From Armatimonas rosea (GTDB lineage Bacteria; Armatimonadota; Armatimonadia; Armatimonadales; Armatimonadaceae), in contig NZ_JACHGW010000001.1 of assembly GCF_014202505.1 (NCBI RefSeq), forward strand, positions 248,001-312,000: DNA of 64,000 nucleotides, in the 5' to 3' direction. Below are positions 8,070 to 16,840 of this stretch, piece after piece. The translations under genes and the position numbers were made by a program. The first letter of the stretch is position 1, and each line of letters begins with the position of its first letter. Under the pieces are notes generated by a model, which saw only the letters and a program-made list of their open reading frames with translations, was not told the DNA's origin and did no database searches.

Positions 8070-8802
8070 CGCGCTTCTCGGGGATCGTGATCGCGTCCAC
8101 GGGGCCGGTTCGCCAGCCGGGGCCGTCGTCGGCGATAGTCTTCCAGGTCTGGCCCAGGTCGCGGGTGTAGCGCACATCGTGGCGGGCGTACTGTATCGCG
8201 TAGGCGACCCGGGGAGCATCGGTGAGGTTTTTCCCGGAGCCATGGACCGTCAGGCGCGAGAAGGCGACCACATCGCCGGGCTCCATCGGCACGGGGATGG
8301 TGACTTTGGGCTCTAGCCCGCTGTTGTGGTTGGTCCCCGCCACGGGATGTAGCGTCCCCAAGTAGTGTGAGTAGGGCACCATCGAGAGGCAGCCGTTCTC
8401 CTCGGTCATGGGCACCAGCGCGACCCAGAGGTTGATGCCGGGGCCATCGAACTTGGTGTACTGGTTGTCCTGGTGGAAGTGAAACGCCCCGCCGCCGCCG
8501 GGCGACTTTACCGCGCTAAAGGGCAGGTAGAGCCGCGCCTCGCCCTCCATTAGCTCCGATGCGATCGCGCACAGGTTGGGGCTATTGACCAGCGCATCCA
8601 GCGGCGAGCCCGCCAGGTACTCGCTGGTCTGCTTCAGCGCCGTCATCCCCAGCCCAATCGCATCCATGATGGACATCACATCATCGTAGGTGGCCTTCGT
8701 GGCCTCCGGCGAGAGCAGGCCCTTGAGGAGCACATAGCCGTAGGTCTTGTAAGAGTCGCGCTCCTCTGCCGTGAGGGCACGCGCCGAGATCGGATCGTTC
8801 AT
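8059..8802 (-). CDS. Phytanoyl-CoA dioxygenase family protein (first of pair)
   Basis: This 247-aa PhyH-family Fe(II)/2-oxoglutarate oxygenase has H110 and D112 in FHFHQDNQY, distal H187 in LTVHGSGKN and R198 in APRVAYAIQY. All residues expected for activity are present. It opens the operon PhyH-PhyH-binding protein-permease. The start has no Shine-Dalgarno sequence, but TAGAAT lies 6 nt upstream, which predicts a leaderless transcript. It is only distantly similar to the following PhyH gene, so the two probably catalyse different steps. Confidence 0.82.
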   Translation of the reverse strand: MNDPISARALTAEERDSYKTYGYVLLKGLLSPEATKATYDDVMSIMDAIGLGMTALKQTSEYLAGSPLDALVNSPNLCAIASELMEGEARLYLPFSAVKSPGGGGAFHFHQDNQYTKFDGPGINLWVALVPMTEENGCLSMVPYSHYLGTLHPVAGTNHNSGLEPKVTIPVPMEPGDVVAFSRLTVHGSGKNLTDAPRVAYAIQYARHDVRYTRDLGQTWKTIADDGPGWRTGPVDAITIPEKRDGH

Positions 8803-8808
8803 AGGGAG

Positions 8809-8814
8809 ATTCTA
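8809..8814 (-). promoter_or_regulatory. Leaderless -10 box of the PhyH operon
   Basis: TAGAAT ends 6 nt before the ATG at 8802. No purine-rich ribosome binding site is present. Confidence 0.6.
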
Positions 8815-8829
8815 GCAGAAAATCTCGCG

Positions 8830-9459
8830 CTACAACGTCACGTCGAAGATAGCTTTGGTATCCAGCAGAAAGCCGGGAAGCTCGGGGGAGCAATCGACCG
8901 TGGCGGGGTCTTCAAGAATCTGCGGCTCGGTGCCGGGTCGGTAGACATGGACACGGCGGGTGGTGGGGTCAAGTAAGAGGCTGAGACGGACGCCCGTGTC
9001 GCGCCACTCTTCCATTTTTTCTTGGAGGGGGGCCAAGCGGTCTGTCTTGGAGCGGAGCTCGATAACGAAATCTGGAAGGAGGGGAAGAAACTTCTCTTTT
9101 TGCTCCGGAGAGAGAGCCGCAAGACGGGCATTCGTTACCCAAGCGGCATCGGGGGCACGCATTGCCCCACCGGGAAGCTCGAAACCCGTGTTGGAGTCGA
9201 AGTAGCTCCCCGAGCCGTCGCGGAGTGCCCAGCCCACGAGCTGGTAGTTCAGGAGGGCATTGCGCTTGCCCGATTCGCCGCCTGTTGGCATCGTGACGAT
9301 CAGTTCTCCTTTTGCGGTGCGCTCGAACTGCCAGGGAGCATTTGCCTGACAAAAGTCATAGAACTCCTCTGGGTCGGTCAGACGCAGGCCCGGGCGCATC
9401 CGCAGGATCAGCGGCCAGACACTCTCGGGCAAGGTCTCCGACGCGGTGGTAGTTGCCAT
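8830..9459 (-). CDS. Uma2 family (DUF820) putative endonuclease
   Basis: This 209-aa protein has the Uma2/DUF820 restriction-endonuclease-like fold. It shows GELIVTMPTGGESGKRN, FELPGGAMRAPDAAWV and LPDFVIELRSKTDRL, where the Asp and Glu belong to a PD-(D/E)xK-type core. The family is expanded in cyanobacteria, Chloroflexota, Deinococcota and Armatimonadota. Its cellular role is unproven, though mobile-element or nuclease functions are often proposed. It is monocistronic, with TAAAAT 6 nt before the ATG. The confidence applies to the family, not to nuclease activity. Confidence 0.85.
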   Translation of the reverse strand: MATTTASETLPESVWPLILRMRPGLRLTDPEEFYDFCQANAPWQFERTAKGELIVTMPTGGESGKRNALLNYQLVGWALRDGSGSYFDSNTGFELPGGAMRAPDAAWVTNARLAALSPEQKEKFLPLLPDFVIELRSKTDRLAPLQEKMEEWRDTGVRLSLLLDPTTRRVHVYRPGTEPQILEDPATVDCSPELPGFLLDTKAIFDVTL

Positions 9460-9465
9460 GTGCCT

Positions 9466-9471
9466 ATTTTA
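9466..9471 (-). promoter_or_regulatory. Leaderless -10 box of the Uma2 gene
   Basis: TAAAAT ends 6 nt before the ATG at 9459. Confidence 0.6.
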
Positions 9472-9864
9472 TCCCAGCTCCCCGAGGGCTTCTAGGACCC
9501 GAATCGGGTTGTAGTGCTCGCGCAGGCGGGTGATCTTGCCGCTTGCGGTCTGTGCGGTCCAGACAATCCGCGAGGCGTAGGCGCGGCCGGTGCTCCGAAA
9601 GGTCGACGATTCCTCGTACTCGATCACGAAGCCGCCCTCGAAGATCGCCGTCTCTAGGTCGTTGATCTGGTGTCCTGTCGTGAAGGTGGCGATGGCGGCG
9701 AGGAACTTGCCTAGGGCCTCGGGGCCGTCGAGAGACTGCGTGTGGCCGTCGGGGGCGAAGGGAAACTCCACCCGCAGCGTCTCGGCGTAGATCGCCAGGT
9801 TCTGTGCCTCGACCGGCTTACCGATATTTGCGAGATGCTGTTCTAAAAGTTCTTGTTCGGTCAT
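9469..9864 (-). CDS. SnoaL-like / NTF2-fold protein
   Basis: This 131-aa protein resembles SnoaL-like, NTF2-superfamily cone-fold proteins. It has an N-terminal helix, then YAETLRVEFPFAPDG, a central helix (ALGKFLAAIATFTTG) and C-terminal strands ending in TRLREHYNPIRVLEALG. Members are isomerases, hydrolases or binding proteins, so the specific role cannot be read. The ATG overlaps the stop of the M14 peptidase gene by 4 bp, which places it second in that operon. Confidence 0.7.
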   Translation of the reverse strand: MTEQELLEQHLANIGKPVEAQNLAIYAETLRVEFPFAPDGHTQSLDGPEALGKFLAAIATFTTGHQINDLETAIFEGGFVIEYEESSTFRSTGRAYASRIVWTAQTASGKITRLREHYNPIRVLEALGELG

Positions 9865-12515
9865 TTTGCGACACCGTAGTAGAGGGCATTGAAGAGGAAC
9901 TTAAAGGTTCCGTGGGGCTGGGCGCGGTTGACCACCTCAGGGCCGAGCAGGACGAGCTTGCCCGCGCCGACTTGTGCCTCCGCGATGGCGATACCGTCTT
10001 TGAGGTAGCCCTGTCCCCAGGCCCAGCCGGAGCGCAGCGGGGTGGCGGAGTCGAACCAGGCGACCGGCGTGATGGTCCCTGCGCCTGCTCCGGGAACCAG
10101 CTGAAAGACCGGCGAGTTGTCAAACGCGACATCGACTTTTGGGGAGATTCCCTGTGCCAGTGGGTGGGTAGTATTGGCAGTAACTTGCAAGATCGAGCCG
10201 GGGGCGTAGAACTTTGCCTCCTCCAGCGGCTTGACCTTGCCATCGGGGAGGCGCTCGACCAGGTGGTTCTGGAGCGGCAGGTTCAGGTGCTGCGCCAGGC
10301 TGGTCGAGCTCCCGATGGTGACGACCGTCCCGCCCACCTCCAGAAACGCCTTGAGCTGCGGCACGGTCTTGCTCACACTCACCGCGCCGAGCCAGAGCTG
10401 GAACTCAGCGGGGATAGTGTCGGTGCGCGGCGTGGCGGCGGCGCGCGTGGTCTCGCGGGCGGGGATGGCACCGTCCACAAAGACCAGCACATCGAACTTC
10501 TCCGCGAGGTTGCCGGCGTCCAGCTCCTTGGGGTAGACCACCTGGAACGGAAACTCAAACTGCTCCAGGAGCCAGCGTGTCCAGCCGGAGGGCATCGAGC
10601 CGCCGTAGCGATCCCAGAGCCCGATCCGCAGGGGGCGCTTAGGCAGCGCGGGGGCAGCGGGCGCGGTGTCCACCCCCACAAACTCCAGCCCGAGCTCGGG
10701 GGCGGCTTTCTCCACGATTGCCTTGCTGGTCTCGGTGCTGGCGATAAACCACGCGCCGTTTTCCTTGGTCCAGCGCACCTCGCCGCCCGCCTTGAGGATG
10801 CGGTTGATCACCACAAAGGCATCGTTGTAGGTGTGGTCCAGGAGCCAGCCCGCCTTTCCTGGTGTCAGCTTGCCCGCCAGCGGCTTGGCCCGGCCGTCGA
10901 CCACGCTCAGCGGCGCGGTGACATCCTCCAGAATACGGTCGAAGCGCACTCCCATCTGGTAGGCCAGCGTGTAGCCGGCGTTGTCGTAGGGGGCCTTGGG
11001 CGGGCCGCCGGGGTAGGGGAAGTCGTTGGGGTAGTCCTGCGGCTCGAACATGTCCAGCACATGGGCGCGAAACGCCTGGGCGGTCTTGACCACAAACGAG
11101 TGCGCCGGGTAGGTCTTGCCCCCGACCGTGAACTCTTTTTGTGCTTGGTGGATCGTGATCCCGTTCTGGCGGAGCGTGTTGACAAACTTGACGACCGTCG
11201 GGAAGTCGGGCTGGTCGGCGGGGAGGATGTAGGCGCGCGGGTCCCGCAGCTCGGGGAGGCGGAGGGCGGCAAAGCTCGGGGAGGCGCTCTTCTTGACCTC
11301 AGCGATCCGGCGCGGGTAGTCGGTCCAGGTATCGCGGCTGCCCTTGTCGATCGCGTTGCGGCCCATCTTGTAGATATTGTAGAGAAACTGCTCGCGGTGG
11401 CGCGACGCGATATCCAGCACGGCCCAGTTGGCGGTGAGGGAGTAGTCGATGGACTGCTTAAAGTGCCAGGTCTGGGGGGTGATGGGAAAGACATAGTCCT
11501 CTTGGGGGATGAGCTTGTCCGGGGTGAAGGCGATCTCGACTGGTGTCGGGTTGCCGATCGCCTCGGTGAGCAGGCCGATCATGTTGTGGAAGTAGGTGGT
11601 CGTGCGTAGGCCCCCGTTCCACCAGGTCTGGTAGCTGGCCTGCGAGCGGCGCACGGCTCCGGGCTTGTTCTCCAGCACAAAGCGGTTGTGCATCGAGGTT
11701 CCGACCAGGTCGATCCCGGTGACGACCAGCGGATCGACATTGTGGTTGTGGGGCGCACGAAACGGAGGGGCAAAGAGCACGGTGCCCGCGGGGCCGGTCT
11801 GGTGGTGGTTGTAGACAATCTGGGGGAACCACTGCTCGTACTGCACGGCGAGCATGTTCTTGGTCTCGGCCTGGGTGCCCATGTAGAAATCGCGGTTGTT
11901 GTCGTGGCCGATGTACTTCTGGTAGAGGCGCGGGATATTAAAGCCCCGCTTTTTCTCATCGGCCTCGCGCATGTACCAGTCGGAGATCAGCTCCATGCCA
12001 TCGGGGTTGGCGTGTACCAAGAGAATGATGCAGTCGTCGAGGAAGCGCTTGATCTCGGGATCGTTAGACGACGCGAGCTGGTAGCTGGTCTCGATCAGCT
12101 GGTGCGCTCCCAACACTTCATTGGCGTGCAGGCCACCGTCGATCCACACAATCGCCTTCCCGAGCGCGGCGAGCTTCTTGGCCTCGGTGTCGGTGAGGCC
12201 CTCCGCGCGCGCCAGGCGCTGGGCGATCTCTTGGTAGGTCTTGAGCTTCTTGTGGTTGGCGGGCGATGTCACAATCGCCATGAGCTGAGGCCGCCCCTCG
12301 GCGGTCTTGCCGATCTCCTCGACCTTGACGCGGTCGGACTCTTTGTCGAGTAGCTTCCAGTAAGCCGTGAACTGGGTGTAGTTTGCCAGCCTGTAGTCGG
12401 CTCCGATCTCAAACCCAAAGAACGCCTTGGGCGCAGTGACACGCTCTTGCACGGCGTAGAGGGGCGCGGGCGCGCTCAGCGCGAGGGGGATTGTCGTGAC
12501 GAGGGGGAGGTACAT
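9861..12515 (-). CDS. Secreted M14 family zinc carboxypeptidase
   Basis: This 884-aa exported metallopeptidase starts with a hydrophobic signal region (about residues 1-22). The M14 zinc ligands are H130 and E133 in DGGLHANEVLG, with the third His probably in YNHHQTGPAG. Substrate-binding residues fit GHDNNRDFYMG. A long C-terminal part (about 640-880) ends in a ThuA/glutamine-amidotransferase-like stretch (VGAGKLVLLGPEVVN), common in large M14-like proteins of soil bacteria. It probably trims peptides outside the cytoplasm. The start is set by TACAAT 6 nt upstream. It is coupled to the SnoaL-like gene downstream. Confidence 0.87.
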   Translation of the reverse strand: MYLPLVTTIPLALSAPAPLYAVQERVTAPKAFFGFEIGADYRLANYTQFTAYWKLLDKESDRVKVEEIGKTAEGRPQLMAIVTSPANHKKLKTYQEIAQRLARAEGLTDTEAKKLAALGKAIVWIDGGLHANEVLGAHQLIETSYQLASSNDPEIKRFLDDCIILLVHANPDGMELISDWYMREADEKKRGFNIPRLYQKYIGHDNNRDFYMGTQAETKNMLAVQYEQWFPQIVYNHHQTGPAGTVLFAPPFRAPHNHNVDPLVVTGIDLVGTSMHNRFVLENKPGAVRRSQASYQTWWNGGLRTTTYFHNMIGLLTEAIGNPTPVEIAFTPDKLIPQEDYVFPITPQTWHFKQSIDYSLTANWAVLDIASRHREQFLYNIYKMGRNAIDKGSRDTWTDYPRRIAEVKKSASPSFAALRLPELRDPRAYILPADQPDFPTVVKFVNTLRQNGITIHQAQKEFTVGGKTYPAHSFVVKTAQAFRAHVLDMFEPQDYPNDFPYPGGPPKAPYDNAGYTLAYQMGVRFDRILEDVTAPLSVVDGRAKPLAGKLTPGKAGWLLDHTYNDAFVVINRILKAGGEVRWTKENGAWFIASTETSKAIVEKAAPELGLEFVGVDTAPAAPALPKRPLRIGLWDRYGGSMPSGWTRWLLEQFEFPFQVVYPKELDAGNLAEKFDVLVFVDGAIPARETTRAAATPRTDTIPAEFQLWLGAVSVSKTVPQLKAFLEVGGTVVTIGSSTSLAQHLNLPLQNHLVERLPDGKVKPLEEAKFYAPGSILQVTANTTHPLAQGISPKVDVAFDNSPVFQLVPGAGAGTITPVAWFDSATPLRSGWAWGQGYLKDGIAIAEAQVGAGKLVLLGPEVVNRAQPHGTFKFLFNALYYGVAK

Positions 12516-12519
12516 AGCG

Positions 12520-13644
12520 CTATTGTACTAGAAACTCCACCTCCGAGCTGTTGGTGCACCCACGGGAGTCGATCACGTTGAGGTAGCAGGCGGTGGTCTC
12601 CAGCGGGATCGCCGACGATGCCAGGTTGCCGCTGAGAAGCGCGGGCTGTGCCTGCCAGTGCCGCTCAGGCCAGGGCATGCCTGCGTCCTTGGTGAAGAGA
12701 AGCTCGGCGGCTTTGAGGGGGACCTTTGCCTCAAACTCGGCGCGGAGCCAGCCGCTCTTGCGCTCTTGCTTCTTGAGGCGGGCCAGCGGCGGCTCCCCGA
12801 GGCCACACTGCGCGGCGGCAAAGACCCGTAGCTCCTCGGGGTTCTCGCCTGCCGCGCCGTGGCCGTGGGGCATGCGGAGCTTGAAGGAGAGGGTCTTCTT
12901 TCCCCGGGGAAGCCGGTGCGACTCCTGCCAGAGGGGTGGGGTGAAGGCGAAGTCATTGGTGCCATTGATCCAGAAAAACGGCATCTTGGCGTCTTTGAGG
13001 TGCCGCGACGGGTCCCAGAGCTGCATCCAGCGCTCGGCGTGGGGCTTGTCGGTCTTGTCCAGCCCGAGGCCGGGGGAGCGATCCAGAAACCCGCAGCCGT
13101 AGACCGACATGGCGAAGGCAAAGCGCGGGTCGTGCCCCGCCGCGATGGCGGTTAAGACCCCGCCCCAGGAGATTCCGGTCAGCCCGATGCGCTGTGGGTC
13201 CACGCCCGGTTGCGCGCGTAGCAGCGAGTGGCCGCGCAGGATCGCCTCGACCGCGTGGTAGCCCCACTGCTCGGTGGGCGGCTCCAGCGCCTTGTCGTAC
13301 GCGCCCCAGCCGGGCGGCCCCCCGAGGGCGTGGTGGTCCCGGCGCAGGCTCCCCGAGTCGGGCGTGTGGCCGCAGGTGTCCATCGCCAGCGCGGCAAACC
13401 CCCGCTCGTTCCAGAGCCGCACCCAGCGGGAGAACGCCGAGCCGCCGCCGCCGTGCACGAGAACAATCCCCGGCACTCTCTGGCCGTCTGCTACCGCACC
13501 CGGCGCGGGCATTCCCAGCCAAGCAAAGACCCGTGTGGGCTTCCCCTGCCAGCTTGGGCCGTCGTAGAAAAGCCCGGTCACGCCCGGCTCGCTAAAGCCC
13601 GGCGCGTCGTAGGTCTGAGGCGGCGTGTTGTCTATCTTCCACAT
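12520..13644 (-). CDS. Alpha/beta hydrolase (dienelactone hydrolase/acetyl esterase type)
   Basis: This 374-aa alpha/beta hydrolase has an oxyanion loop VLVHGGGGSAFSRW, a nucleophile elbow GISWGG, a probable acid in NGTNDFAF and a catalytic His in MPHGHG. It has an extra beta-rich C-terminal segment (about residues 290-374) like those of polysaccharide deacetylating esterases. The start at MWKIDN (13644) overlaps the upstream gene by 13 bp; the longer open frame lies entirely inside that gene. No signal peptide is visible, so it is probably cytoplasmic. The likely job is cleavage of esters from sugars or peptides. Confidence 0.78.
   Translation of the reverse strand: MWKIDNTPPQTYDAPGFSEPGVTGLFYDGPSWQGKPTRVFAWLGMPAPGAVADGQRVPGIVLVHGGGGSAFSRWVRLWNERGFAALAMDTCGHTPDSGSLRRDHHALGGPPGWGAYDKALEPPTEQWGYHAVEAILRGHSLLRAQPGVDPQRIGLTGISWGGVLTAIAAGHDPRFAFAMSVYGCGFLDRSPGLGLDKTDKPHAERWMQLWDPSRHLKDAKMPFFWINGTNDFAFTPPLWQESHRLPRGKKTLSFKLRMPHGHGAAGENPEELRVFAAAQCGLGEPPLARLKKQERKSGWLRAEFEAKVPLKAAELLFTKDAGMPWPERHWQAQPALLSGNLASSAIPLETTACYLNVIDSRGCTNSSEVEFLVQ
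12522..12527 (-). promoter_or_regulatory. Leaderless -10 box of the M14 peptidase gene
   Basis: TACAAT ends 6 nt before the ATG at 12515. It overlaps the stop region of the upstream hydrolase gene. Confidence 0.6.
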
Positions 13645-14972
13645 AGTGGCTCTTTCGCCAGCGGGTCCACGCGCACCTTCCAGAGCCCGCCCGGCAGCAC
13701 CCAGTCGATATCCCACGCCTCCTCGCCCCTGCGCCTCGGCACCGACGGAATCACCCGCGCAGGCGCGACAGTCGGCTCGTTCTCAATCGGCCCTTCCATG
13801 GAAATCGCCCAGAGAAGAACCCGAAGGCTAGAAGACCCTGGCAGGACTAGTTGTGGTGTCCGAATCTGAATTGTAGGACCTTTCGGATCACAGCTAGCTT
13901 TGTCAGGATGTGAGAGACAGAGTACATGGCAGTGGACAATGGGATGGCGATAATCAGGTCGATGCCAGTAATCAAAACTACGATCCATTCCTGATCGGAG
14001 CGCCAGAGCCACACCGCCTCGTTGAAGAGTCCAAGTCTCCCACATTCCTGCTAACCCGGGTGTCCACCGACTAAAGCCTTCCCGTACATTTTCGGAATAA
14101 CACGACACGGCCATGTAGGGAGGAAGGCCGACTGCCTTCTTTGGGATCAGAGGATGGTGTGAGTACGTTTTCAGCACACCCTTGGGAGTTCGGTACATTC
14201 GGGCAACCGCGCCGTCAAAGCAGGGAATGAGTAGCTCGTCTTGTGTGTAGGCGACAAAAGGCGGGAGGTGCTCTGCTAGACCAAGCCGTGCAAAGATCGC
14301 GAAGAGAGTGTCCTCTGCGGTGTGGAGTTCTTTTCGGAAAGTAGCGTCTTCCTCGTCGATATACCCATAGATGCAGGCGATATTTTCCTCAAGGCGGATG
14401 AGGCGCTGGAAGAGTGCGCTTGCCAGCCGTGGGGGATTTGTATCCAGGGTGAGAAATAGAGAGAGAAGAGTCAGGAGCTCATCACGATGGCTGAGATGAG
14501 CTCCACAGCCCCACTCATGGAAAATCCACTCATGGGCGGCATCTTCAAAATCTTGCTGAATATCGTGGTTTCCTAAAAAGCGCAGGACAGCGAGAGCCTG
14601 GAGGTAGGGTTCAGGATCGTAGAACTGGTGGGCATCACAGACAAACCGAGCCCGTACACAGAGGGACTGAGCAGTCGTTTCGAGGCGTGCTTGGTCGGGT
14701 GGGGAAAATGTCGCAGCGTGGCGCTGCTTCAGGAGGATGAGGTGTGCCAGGAGTTTCGTTTGGTGAAGCTGGTCTGTGGCAAAATAGGATTCCCTTTCTT
14801 CCTCATCATAAGGGCCAGACTCATCGAACCAGTCCATCGGGCGGCGGGCGAGCCAGTGTGCCTGCTCGACCAGCTCTTCAAGCAACGCGGTGATCTCCTC
14901 GGGGGACAAGGGAGGCGTCGCCGGGTTCTCTACGGCGGTAAGCAGTGCTGCGATGCGGTCGGGTAAGGTCAT
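13632..14972 (-). CDS. Hypothetical protein, low-GC orphan
   Basis: This 446-aa protein matches no family I recognise. It is soluble, with no signal peptide or membrane segment. The N-terminal 250 residues look alpha-helical (HQTKLLAHLILLKQRHAAT, DELLTLLSLFLTLDTNPP). The C-terminal part is richer in strands, Pro and Cys. The coding region is clearly less GC-rich than its neighbours, which suggests horizontal transfer. It lies upstream of the alpha/beta hydrolase and overlaps it by 13 bp. The ATG at 14972 has no good ribosome binding site. Confidence 0.6.
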   Translation of the reverse strand: MTLPDRIAALLTAVENPATPPLSPEEITALLEELVEQAHWLARRPMDWFDESGPYDEEERESYFATDQLHQTKLLAHLILLKQRHAATFSPPDQARLETTAQSLCVRARFVCDAHQFYDPEPYLQALAVLRFLGNHDIQQDFEDAAHEWIFHEWGCGAHLSHRDELLTLLSLFLTLDTNPPRLASALFQRLIRLEENIACIYGYIDEEDATFRKELHTAEDTLFAIFARLGLAEHLPPFVAYTQDELLIPCFDGAVARMYRTPKGVLKTYSHHPLIPKKAVGLPPYMAVSCYSENVREGFSRWTPGLAGMWETWTLQRGGVALALRSGMDRSFDYWHRPDYRHPIVHCHVLCLSHPDKASCDPKGPTIQIRTPQLVLPGSSSLRVLLWAISMEGPIENEPTVAPARVIPSVPRRRGEEAWDIDWVLPGGLWKVRVDPLAKEPLCGR

Positions 14973-15040
14973 GAGCGGGGTTACCGTTCGGCACGGAGCC
15001 GGGGAAATCCTGCGGTTGGGAGGAGTTGCGGGGAGTGGGG

Positions 15041-15046
15041 TACAAT
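15041..15046 (+). promoter_or_regulatory. -10 box of bpt
   Basis: TACAAT lies 11 nt before the GTG at 15058, so the transcript would have at most a very short leader. Confidence 0.5.
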
Positions 15047-15057
15047 AGTGTCTCCCC

Positions 15058-15768
15058 GTGCGAATCTTGCAGACTATTGTAAACGGCCCTGAGCCCTGTC
15101 CCTACCTTGCCGATCAGAGCTGGACCATGAAGTACCAGCACATCGGCGAGATGGCACCGGGCGAGTACGAGCGGCGCTTGCGTCTGGGCTGGTTTAAGTT
15201 TGGGGCGTTTCTCCAGCGCCCGGTCTGCGCGACCTGCCAGGAGTGCCTCTCGATGCGGGTGCCCATGGATGAGTGGGAGCCCAACCGGATTCAGCGGCGG
15301 ACCTTGGCCAAGAACGCGGAGCTGCGGATCGAGGTGGGCACGCCGCCCCAGTGCGACCCGGAGCGCCTGCTGCTCTACAACCGCTACCGGATCGCTCAGA
15401 CCCAGGAGAAGGGCTGGACTCCCACTCTCATGGACGCGGCCGCCTACCACCGGGAGTTTCTGGTCGGCCCCACCGACATGACCGAGATCAGTGTCTGGGA
15501 CGGCAGCCGGCTCCGGGCGATCGTGCTGACCGATGTCGAGCCCAATGCCGTCGCGGGAGTCACCCACTACTACGACCCGGACTGGCGCGAGCGCTCGATC
15601 GGGCTCTTTGCCATGCTCCAGACCTTCCTGCTCGCCCGCGAGCTGGGCAAGCAGTGGGTCTATCTGGGCTACTATGTGGAGAACAGCCCGACCATGGGCT
15701 ATAAGCTCCAGTTCCGCCCCTGTGAATTGCGCGACTGGGACGGCACCTGGCGCCGCGTCGAGAAGTAG
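15058..15768 (+). CDS. bpt: Aminoacyl-tRNA-protein transferase (Bpt/ATE type)
   Basis: This 236-aa enzyme belongs to the bacterial Bpt group (ATE N- and C-terminal domains), which moves Leu or Arg from tRNA to the N-terminus of proteins and marks them for ClpS-ClpAP degradation. Visible features are CPYLADQSWTMKYQHIGEM, the CATCQEC cysteine cluster near residue 62, and the acetyltransferase-like C-terminal domain (VTHYYDPDWRERSIGLFAML, YVENSPTMGYKLQFRPCEL). It starts with GTG. No ClpS, ClpA or Aat gene is nearby. It is a single-gene unit, convergent with the next gene with a 3-bp gap. Confidence 0.9.
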   Translation: MRILQTIVNGPEPCPYLADQSWTMKYQHIGEMAPGEYERRLRLGWFKFGAFLQRPVCATCQECLSMRVPMDEWEPNRIQRRTLAKNAELRIEVGTPPQCDPERLLLYNRYRIAQTQEKGWTPTLMDAAAYHREFLVGPTDMTEISVWDGSRLRAIVLTDVEPNAVAGVTHYYDPDWRERSIGLFAMLQTFLLARELGKQWVYLGYYVENSPTMGYKLQFRPCELRDWDGTWRRVEK

Positions 15769-15771
15769 CCG

Positions 15772-16821
15772 CTAGGGGGCGATAAAGCCGGGGATGGGGT
15801 TGCCGTAGAACGCTCCGGTCTTGTAGGCCGCGAGGCTGGTCGCGGGCTCCGCACCGGGCTCGATCTTGATGGGCAGGAAGTACCAGAGCGTCCCCAGCCT
15901 TGCCCCGATCCCGTCGTTGACCACCAGCCCTTTCTCATCTACCGTAAAGGTCGCGGAGCGGATCGGCTTGCCGTCACGGAGGAGCTTGAGCTCGTAGCTT
16001 CCCGGGTTGGTTGCCAGGAAGTGCCGCGAGCTATAGTTATTGGCGGAGAGCTTACTCTGATCGCGGTACAGACGAACCTTCACGCAGGTCAGCTTGAGCC
16101 GTACCCAACTGGGGTCGCCCGTGTTCTGTCCGGGTGTGGTAAGGCGCTCGTCATGGGTTAGGTAGATCTCGTCGGGGCTTCCTCCCGCACCCAGATGCTT
16201 GCTACTGGCAAGCTGCTGGCCTTTGTAGAAGAGATAGGCGCCCAGTCCCTCCAGGCTCTCGGGCGTCCCCCGTAGCCAGAGCCGAATCTCCAGAACCGGC
16301 GCTTCCTCGTCGATCTGGAGGTTCATCCCCAGGTAGCCCAGCGGCAGGTTCCAGTCCTGATCCACATAGAACTCTAGCGCACCAGGGGACTTGTCGAAGC
16401 GGTCCTTGATAGTCTTGACTAAAAACGTACCGGAGAAGAGTGTCTTCTTCGTGCCGGTGAGGGCGTTCTTGAGGACGATCTGAAAGCGACAGGTACCGCT
16501 TTGCGAGATCGCTTTGTCCTCGCCAAGCTCCGGGAGGGTGACCGTTCCCCAGGCTCCTGCGGCCAGCTCGGGAGTCTCCATCGGGGAGGAGAACCACGCG
16601 GTGCCGTCGGGCTTGCTCACGTTCATCACGAGCTGGCTCCCGCCCTCCAACGGGCCGGCGATAACAAAGGCGGCGCGCGGGACCCAAGACCAGGCGCGGG
16701 CTCCCGTGAAGCGCCGGGTGGTGAGCTGCAGGCTGGGCAGGACAAGAGTGGGCTCCGCGCGCGTGTGGTGTGGCGCAGGCGCGACAAGCGCGGGCAGGGG
16801 CAAAGACAGGGGTAAGAGCAT
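15772..16821 (-). CDS. Hypothetical secreted beta-rich protein
   Basis: This 349-aa protein has an N-terminal signal peptide (MLLPLSLPLPALVAPAPHHT). The rest is largely beta-structure, with alternating hydrophobic strands such as FVIAGPLEGGSQLVMNVSKP and SGTFLVKTIKDRF, plus a repeated 'load, resist, respond' layout without known motifs. I do not recognise the family. It resembles other exported proteins of unknown function in this kind of genome. The purine-rich stretch GAAAGAAGAAAATC before the ATG acts as a leader with a ribosome binding site. The small protein gene just upstream (19-bp gap) may be in the same operon. Confidence 0.6.
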   Translation of the reverse strand: MLLPLSLPLPALVAPAPHHTRAEPTLVLPSLQLTTRRFTGARAWSWVPRAAFVIAGPLEGGSQLVMNVSKPDGTAWFSSPMETPELAAGAWGTVTLPELGEDKAISQSGTCRFQIVLKNALTGTKKTLFSGTFLVKTIKDRFDKSPGALEFYVDQDWNLPLGYLGMNLQIDEEAPVLEIRLWLRGTPESLEGLGAYLFYKGQQLASSKHLGAGGSPDEIYLTHDERLTTPGQNTGDPSWVRLKLTCVKVRLYRDQSKLSANNYSSRHFLATNPGSYELKLLRDGKPIRSATFTVDEKGLVVNDGIGARLGTLWYFLPIKIEPGAEPATSLAAYKTGAFYGNPIPGFIAP

Positions 16822-16840
16822 GGTGATTTTCTTCTTTCGT

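Noticed and set aside
14628-14966. 112-aa open frame on the plus strand inside the orphan gene
   Set aside because: It is a shadow of the minus-strand 446-aa frame and has no start signal or family match.
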